43,943 nucleotides of DNA, taken from positions 1 through 43,943 of the forward strand of contig CAJTYS010000031.1 of the NCBI GenBank assembly GCA_910583765.1, written 5' to 3'. The position numbers were made by a program, and so were the translations under genes. This document shows positions 40,374 through 43,943 of the stretch, one piece after another (the first letter of the stretch is position 1; each line of letters starts with the position of its first letter). The stretch comes from an uncultured Eubacteriales bacterium (GTDB lineage: Bacteria > Bacillota > Clostridia > Peptostreptococcales > Anaerovoracaceae). Under the pieces are notes generated by a model that made no database searches, was not told where the DNA came from, and saw only the letters and a list, made by a program, of their open reading frames with translations.

Positions 40374-40421
40374 ATGGCAGATAGATTGGATATGGAAAGG
40401 TTATTTATTGGAGTGGCTTAA
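40374..40421 (+). CDS. Very short open reading frame with strong ribosome binding site
   Basis: 15 codons, MADRLDMERLFIGVA, preceded by GGGGGAGG at ideal spacing. No family can be named for so short a peptide. It may be the stump of a gene cut off where the AT-rich block starts, a leader peptide, or chance. The 356-bp gap 40196-40551 also holds the guaA terminator, the perfect inverted repeat and the next promoter. Confidence 0.3.
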   Translation: MADRLDMERLFIGVA

Positions 40422-40451
40422 TCAAAATGCGCTGCGATATACTAGAAATCT

Positions 40452-40506
40452 AAACGCAACGTAAAAGAGTTGCGTATAATAAATGCAACTCTTTTACGTT
40501 GCGTTT
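40452..40506. repeat. Perfect 22-bp inverted repeat
   Basis: 40452-40473 is the exact reverse complement of 40485-40506; the 11-nt loop contains TATAAT. The right arm contains the -35 box of the promoter for the SatD-family gene. It could be a terminator (a run of T ends the right arm), an operator, or both. Confidence 0.85.
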
Positions 40507-40527
40507 TTCTGATTTGTGAGTTAAGAT
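40499..40527 (+). promoter_or_regulatory. Promoter of the SatD/DUF3307 pair
   Basis: TTGCGT (40499-40504), a 17-bp spacer and TAAGAT (40522-40527). The -35 box lies inside the right arm of the perfect inverted repeat. The start site near 40534 leaves just enough room for the AGAGAGGTGG binding site before the ATG at 40552. Confidence 0.5.
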
Positions 40528-40551
40528 GTATATAAAGAGAGGTGGACGTCT

Positions 40552-41400
40552 ATGAAATATGCAGCAGTGATGTTTGATGTAGTAGAGTCACGAAAATATT
40601 ACAAACGATATGATGTACAAAAATTATTGATGGATTGCGTGGATTATTTGAACGGTATATATTTTTATGAAATAAAGAAAAATGTAGTGTCTAGTGCAGG
40701 TGATGAATTTCAAGGATTGTTTTTAGATTTACAGTCCGCCTTTTTATACATCCGAAAACTACAGATATTGATATATCCTATTAAGATAAGATGCGGAATA
40801 GGGTATGGAGAAATAAAGTATGATGTAGAAGAATGGGCATCGTCAGCTTTTGATGGAGAAGCATACTATTTAGCAAGAGATGCCATTATTTCAATTAAAA
40901 AGGGAAAAAGCAACAAAATATGCTTTAACACAAAATCGAAGTATGATAAATACTTAAATGAATTTTGTTCATCAGATATGCAGGTCAAGGCAAGACAATC
41001 ACAAGTTGTGCGTTTAATTGAACTGATAGCCGATATTATGTTACCTATTGTCTATAAAGAGGAAGATACGCAGTTTTATAGACTTATATTAGAAAATAGA
41101 TATAGATTAATAGAACAGGAGCATTGGAATAGGGTTAGCAGTAGATATCGGGATGCAGAAATATTAAATATAGATTGTGAACTTCTTTTTGAAAGTAGAG
41201 AAGCATGCACAAAAAAGAAAGATGGTGAGCTGTTGTTCCGCATGGATGAATTTTGGATCCGTGGTATGTCAACAGAAATTGCTCGTGTAATGGGTACTAC
41301 TCGTCAAAATATTGATAGATACATTTCATTAGGAAAAATAAAAGAAAGCAGAACAATGGACAAAGCAATATTTGAGCTACTCGGAGAGGATATATGGTAA
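40552..41400 (+). CDS. SatD-family protein with cyclase-like residues and C-terminal HTH
   Basis: 282 residues, SatD family (named from the Streptococcus sat acid-tolerance operon; biochemical role unknown). The N-terminal half shows the family pattern FDVVESRKYY (D9, S13, R14), SAGDEFQGLF (GDEF at 50-53), IRCGIGYGEI (R80 to E87) and DGEAYYLARD (101-110). A metal-binding Asp on the first strand, a GD-E-F turn and an R-x-GIGxGE strand mimic nucleotidyl cyclases and GGDEF enzymes, so a nucleotide-making palm fold is plausible; this is inference. The C-terminal 60 residues look like a helix-turn-helix (MSTEIARVMGTTRQNIDRYISLGKI). It overlaps the DUF3307 gene by 7 nt. The pair is far more AT-rich than the rest of the window. 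Confidence 0.75.
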   Translation: MKYAAVMFDVVESRKYYKRYDVQKLLMDCVDYLNGIYFYEIKKNVVSSAGDEFQGLFLDLQSAFLYIRKLQILIYPIKIRCGIGYGEIKYDVEEWASSAFDGEAYYLARDAIISIKKGKSNKICFNTKSKYDKYLNEFCSSDMQVKARQSQVVRLIELIADIMLPIVYKEEDTQFYRLILENRYRLIEQEHWNRVSSRYRDAEILNIDCELLFESREACTKKKDGELLFRMDEFWIRGMSTEIARVMGTTRQNIDRYISLGKIKESRTMDKAIFELLGEDIW

Positions 41401-42122
41401 ATTATTTAATCTTAATTATTTTACATTTATTGGGGGATTTTTATTTACAAACAAGTAAGGTCGCACGATGTAAAAAGGGAAAAACAGGAGAAAAGTGTGG
41501 AGAGTGTAAGGAATGTAAAAGTGGTTCGTGGTTTAACTGGAAATTTCTAATCATCCATTCGGTGTTATACATGGTGCCATTTGGTGTTTTATACTTTATT
41601 ATAGAGTGGAGATATGCAACTGTAGCAATAGGGGTATTATTGGTAACGCATATATTGATTGATATGGGAGCATGTTATTTTCAGAGAAAAAATAAGCAAA
41701 CAGTGGTTTTTGTTGTTGATCAGGCATTACATATAGGAATTTTATTTTTCATCTCTCGTTTTTTCATCTTCAGTAATGGTATCGATGATTATTATGAAAT
41801 ATTGAAGATTGTATTTTTGTGCCTTACATTGATCATGCCTTGCTCAGTAATGATTAATAAATTGATTAGTGATATTTATCCTGATTCAAGTGAGATGAGC
41901 CTGTTTGATATTGGATCAATGATTGGGATCATGGAAAGAATTCTGACAGTAATTTTTGCTTGTTTTGAAAATTTTCCGGCTATAGCCATAATAATAACGG
42001 TGAAAACATGGGCAAGGACAAATGATTTGAAGGAGACCGACTTTAGAAATAAATATTTATTGGGAACCTTGACAAGTCTAGTTTTGGCATTGCTTATTTT
42101 TATTGTTTACAAGTCAATATAG
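41394..42122 (+). CDS. DUF3307 membrane protein with a cysteine cluster
   Basis: 242 residues, about six membrane helices. Conserved DUF3307 polar residues lie within or next to helices: HLLGDFYLQTSKVARCK, FLIIHSVLYM, THILIDM and FVVDQALHIGI. Repeated His/Asp in membrane segments suggests an enzyme or a metal site. Between the first two helices is an insert with four cysteines (C-x8-C-x2-C-x2-C, in ARCKKGKTGEKCGECKECKSG) that I do not associate with the family and that could bind zinc. The ATG overlaps the SatD gene's stop region, with GGAGAGGA upstream, so both are made together. SatD and DUF3307 genes are often neighbours. Function unknown. Confidence 0.75.
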   Translation: MVNYLILIILHLLGDFYLQTSKVARCKKGKTGEKCGECKECKSGSWFNWKFLIIHSVLYMVPFGVLYFIIEWRYATVAIGVLLVTHILIDMGACYFQRKNKQTVVFVVDQALHIGILFFISRFFIFSNGIDDYYEILKIVFLCLTLIMPCSVMINKLISDIYPDSSEMSLFDIGSMIGIMERILTVIFACFENFPAIAIIITVKTWARTNDLKETDFRNKYLLGTLTSLVLALLIFIVYKSI

Positions 42123-42208
42123 CAAAAGAGTAGGCAATGCCAATAACAAAAACAAATAATATCTAAATAAAATTGATTAGTAATTGTCAAGTGGGAATAA
42201 AGTGATGA

Positions 42209-42250
42209 AAAGCTTCTGATCGCTGCAATGGCAGCGGTTAGGAGCTTTTT
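42209..42250 (+). terminator. Terminator after the SatD/DUF3307 pair
   Basis: 18-pair stem with three G-U pairs (42209-42226 with 42231-42248) and a 4-nt loop AATG, followed by T. It also separates the pair from the convergent Schlafen-type gene. Confidence 0.75.
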
Positions 42251-42312
42251 GAATACAGGTGCGCTACTGATTTGATACTAAAAAATAACTTTAGTGAGTT
42301 TGCGCCATTGCC

Positions 42313-43719
42313 TTAGCCCACGATTTCCCAATGGCCGGTTTTGTCAGAGCCGACCCGTTCGATGGCTTTTTTTTCTTTCAAAGATTTAATCGCACGATCA
42401 ATGGTGCGGGCTGAAATATCAAGGGTTTCAACTAGATCCATCCGCGTGACGCCAGTGTTTTTGGCAATCGCTTCGTACACAAGTCTTTCATTTTTGCTGA
42501 AGGCATTGGAATTTACTTCGCCATTTACTTCGCCATTTACTTCGCCATTTACTTCGCCATTACGGATTGTTGCATTGAGCATAAAGGCGTTATCCGTGTA
42601 TTGTGGCGCAGGAAGCCCAGCATTTTCCATTTCTTTGAACATGCGGTCGATACCTTCACCAAACTCCTGCACATAATCATATTGGTGCAGGAATTCGGCA
42701 ATTTTCGGATTACGAGAAAAATGCACAGTGCGAAGATTGCTAAGACGAACAATGCCAGGAAGACTCCCAGGGCTTTCCACAGTGATTCGGTCATCAAACA
42801 TTTTGATCTGAATATCTGTGCCTTTAATACTATAATCGCGGTGGGCGATAGCATTGATAATGATTTCCCGCCAGGCGAACTCAGGATATTCGGGCGTAGT
42901 GACAAATCGTCCGTCCTTGCCAAGACGAGTGTGTTCTTTTATTTGACTGCGCACAAAGTCCAATGCCTGCCGAACTATGTCAAGGATATGGCCGGAAAAG
43001 ATTTCATCTTTGATCACATTCATCTGCGTGCCAACTTTCGCCTCAATACCATCATATCGGATAAACCTGACCCGCGCTCGTGGGAAAAAACGCTGTGGAT
43101 CTTTGCCAAAGAGAAGGAGCGCAGCCACGCTCATTTCCTGCCTGCCATCGTGCTGCACAATAAAATCATGGTTTTGTCTGATATATTCTTCCGCGGATTT
43201 ACTGTAACCAATTTTTTTGCAATACTCAGAGACAAACGCCAAGTCAATATCTTCTATAGAAGAGCGAAAGACAGGTTCATCCTCATAGTAGCGCGAACCC
43301 TTGGCGTACATAAGCTGTAAGCGTTCATCAAACTTGAGCCGGTGAGACTTGTCTCCCATCCGATAATAAACTTCATCCTGCTGATTCGCATGTAGTTCAG
43401 GGCTTTGCGGGATCGTAATGACCAAAAGATGATTTGGATTGCCGTCTCTATCAATACAATCTAAGGTTTCGGTGGTTACTCGTATGGAAGGCGCGCAATA
43501 ATCAAAAGGGACCCTGAGGATTTCATTGATATTGGGGGTATAGGCATCTATTCCAGTTATGTCGCCATTGTCCTCCACGCCGATCACGATTGTTCCTCCA
43601 TCTGCGTTGGCAAATGCGACAATGTGATTGGACAATCCTTTTGCGTCCTTTCTAGCGCTTTTTCGGTCAAAAATTTGATTTTCCTTTTTGGTGCATAATT
43701 CTTTGATTGTGTACCGCAT
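42313..43719 (-). CDS. Schlafen/AlbA_2-type ATP-binding protein
   Basis: 468 residues. The N-terminal AlbA_2 (Schlafen-like) domain has ENQIFDRKSARKDAKGLSNHIVAFANADGGTIVIGVEDNGDITG. The middle is helical. At about 270-375 is an HATPase_c_4-type ATP-binding domain (EFAWREIIINAIAHRDYSIKGTDIQIKMFDDRITVESPGSLPG and FGEGIDRMFKEME). A short linker of four GEVN repeats follows, then a C-terminal winged helix (LVETLDISARTIDRAIKSLKEKKAIERVG). Such proteins are usually called ATP-dependent DNA helicase RecG-like or putative transcription regulators and often sit in accessory regions. The start at 43719 has GGAG 9 nt upstream; an ATG at 43734 has none. No partner gene is visible on its strand. Confidence 0.85.
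   Translation of the reverse strand: MRYTIKELCTKKENQIFDRKSARKDAKGLSNHIVAFANADGGTIVIGVEDNGDITGIDAYTPNINEILRVPFDYCAPSIRVTTETLDCIDRDGNPNHLLVITIPQSPELHANQQDEVYYRMGDKSHRLKFDERLQLMYAKGSRYYEDEPVFRSSIEDIDLAFVSEYCKKIGYSKSAEEYIRQNHDFIVQHDGRQEMSVAALLLFGKDPQRFFPRARVRFIRYDGIEAKVGTQMNVIKDEIFSGHILDIVRQALDFVRSQIKEHTRLGKDGRFVTTPEYPEFAWREIIINAIAHRDYSIKGTDIQIKMFDDRITVESPGSLPGIVRLSNLRTVHFSRNPKIAEFLHQYDYVQEFGEGIDRMFKEMENAGLPAPQYTDNAFMLNATIRNGEVNGEVNGEVNGEVNSNAFSKNERLVYEAIAKNTGVTRMDLVETLDISARTIDRAIKSLKEKKAIERVGSDKTGHWEIVG
42517..42560. repeat. 12-bp tandem repeat inside the Schlafen-type gene
   Basis: The unit TTCGCCATTTAC occurs three times without change (42517-42552) plus a partial fourth (42553-42560). It encodes GEVN repeats in the linker between the ATP-binding and winged-helix domains. 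Since 12 is a multiple of 3, changes in copy number keep the frame and only alter linker length. Confidence 0.9.
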
Positions 43720-43757
43720 GGGGAGCGTCTCCATTTCACTGTGTATTCCTTATTTTT

Positions 43758-43785
43758 ATTATACTATTGATCAGTTACTTCACAA
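43758..43785 (-). promoter_or_regulatory. SigA promoter of the Schlafen-type gene
   Basis: On the minus strand, TTGTGA (43785-43780), 16-bp spacer and TATAAT (43763-43758), about 40 nt before the start codon at 43719. Confidence 0.6.
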
Positions 43786-43943
43786 GGAGAACGATAAAAA
43801 ATTGTTGAAAAATATTTCGACAATTTTCGCAAAGTGAGGCAGGCGTAAGAGTGCAAATAGCCGTTACTCAATTTCCCTTCGGAAGTGGCGCGGGAGTTTG
43901 ACACCAGAAGGATGGGAAAAAACGCAGAAAGCATTGAAATCGC
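43786..43943. other. Window end: unresolved sequence
   Basis: No complete gene. A plus-strand frame without ATG runs to the end of the window and finishes with SLTPEGWEKTQKALKS, which looks protein-like. It could be the beginning or remnant of a gene that continues outside. Upstream of it is an AATTGTTG/CGACAATT inverted repeat around 43801-43821. Confidence 0.25.

Noticed and set aside
42517..42560. CRISPR-like array
   Set aside because: The 12-bp units are adjacent without spacers and lie in frame within a coding region.
1..43943. tRNA, rRNA, insertion sequences or integrase genes
   Set aside because: I looked for these and saw no cloverleaf, rRNA segment, transposase or integrase; the acquired-looking blocks have no visible mobility gene.

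Overview
The window reads as a chromosome segment of an anaerobic, amino-acid-using Clostridia-type Firmicute. The reasons are AGGAGG-type ribosome binding sites, SigA promoters with 16-17 bp spacers, many strong hairpin terminators, a SigA/Sigma-54 mix, and a gene content rich in amino acid transport and conversion (AzlCD, HisD-like enzyme with an APC permease, catabolic threonine dehydratase, branched-chain aminotransferase, NhaC plus aminotransferase). An Anaerovoracaceae/family XIII-like host is my guess; nothing in the window proves the genus. Most of it is moderately GC-rich and ordinary; several AT-richer blocks look acquired.

Layout. 1-2.1 kb: nitroreductase and the branched-chain amino acid exporter azlCD. 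2.2-7.8 kb: a Sigma-54 locus. It holds a regulator whose whole N-terminal half looks like a dead 3,5-diaminohexanoate dehydrogenase, then a HisD-family dehydrogenase and an APC permease; divergent from it an 84-residue protein sits behind a near-perfect Sigma-54 promoter. 7.8-11.6 kb: beta-helix lipoprotein, DUF815 ATPase and a NimA-like flavoprotein with a structured leader. 11.8-18.3 kb: a broken AAA/nuclease remnant and a two-component/ABC-permease antimicrobial-response unit (regulator, kinase, ATPase, FtsX permease) that is interrupted twice: a type I toxin-antitoxin-like unit lies between regulator and kinase, and a PIN-domain pair lies between kinase and ATPase. 18.5-20.3 kb: intact AAA-ATPase/PD-(D/E)XK protein, the full-length relative of the remnant.

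20.3-29.3 kb: ilvA, convergent ilvE (with a palindrome inside its promoter), a SanA-like membrane protein, a PucR-family regulator, nhaC plus an aminotransferase, and a MATE exporter behind a probable guanidine-IV (mepA) riboswitch. 29.4-31.2 kb: an AbiE type IV toxin-antitoxin pair whose toxin runs on into the antisense of the next gene. 31.0-36.2 kb: a LytTR two-component system divergent from a BceAB-like ABC transporter, with two LytTR-type direct repeats exactly 21 bp apart in between. 36.5-40.2 kb: secreted C69 peptidase with Ig-like/Fn3-like tail, and a GMP synthase whose glutaminase domain is gutted.

40.2-43.9 kb: a markedly AT-rich pair, a SatD-family protein with nucleotidyl-cyclase-like signature residues and a DUF3307 membrane protein, controlled by a promoter that overlaps a perfect 22-bp inverted repeat; then a Schlafen-type (AlbA_2) ATPase with an in-frame 12-bp tandem repeat. 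The strongest candidates for something little described are the dehydrogenase-derived Sigma-54 sensor with its small target gene, the SatD/DUF3307 pair, the glutaminase-less GMP synthase, and the convergent toxin/antisense unit.
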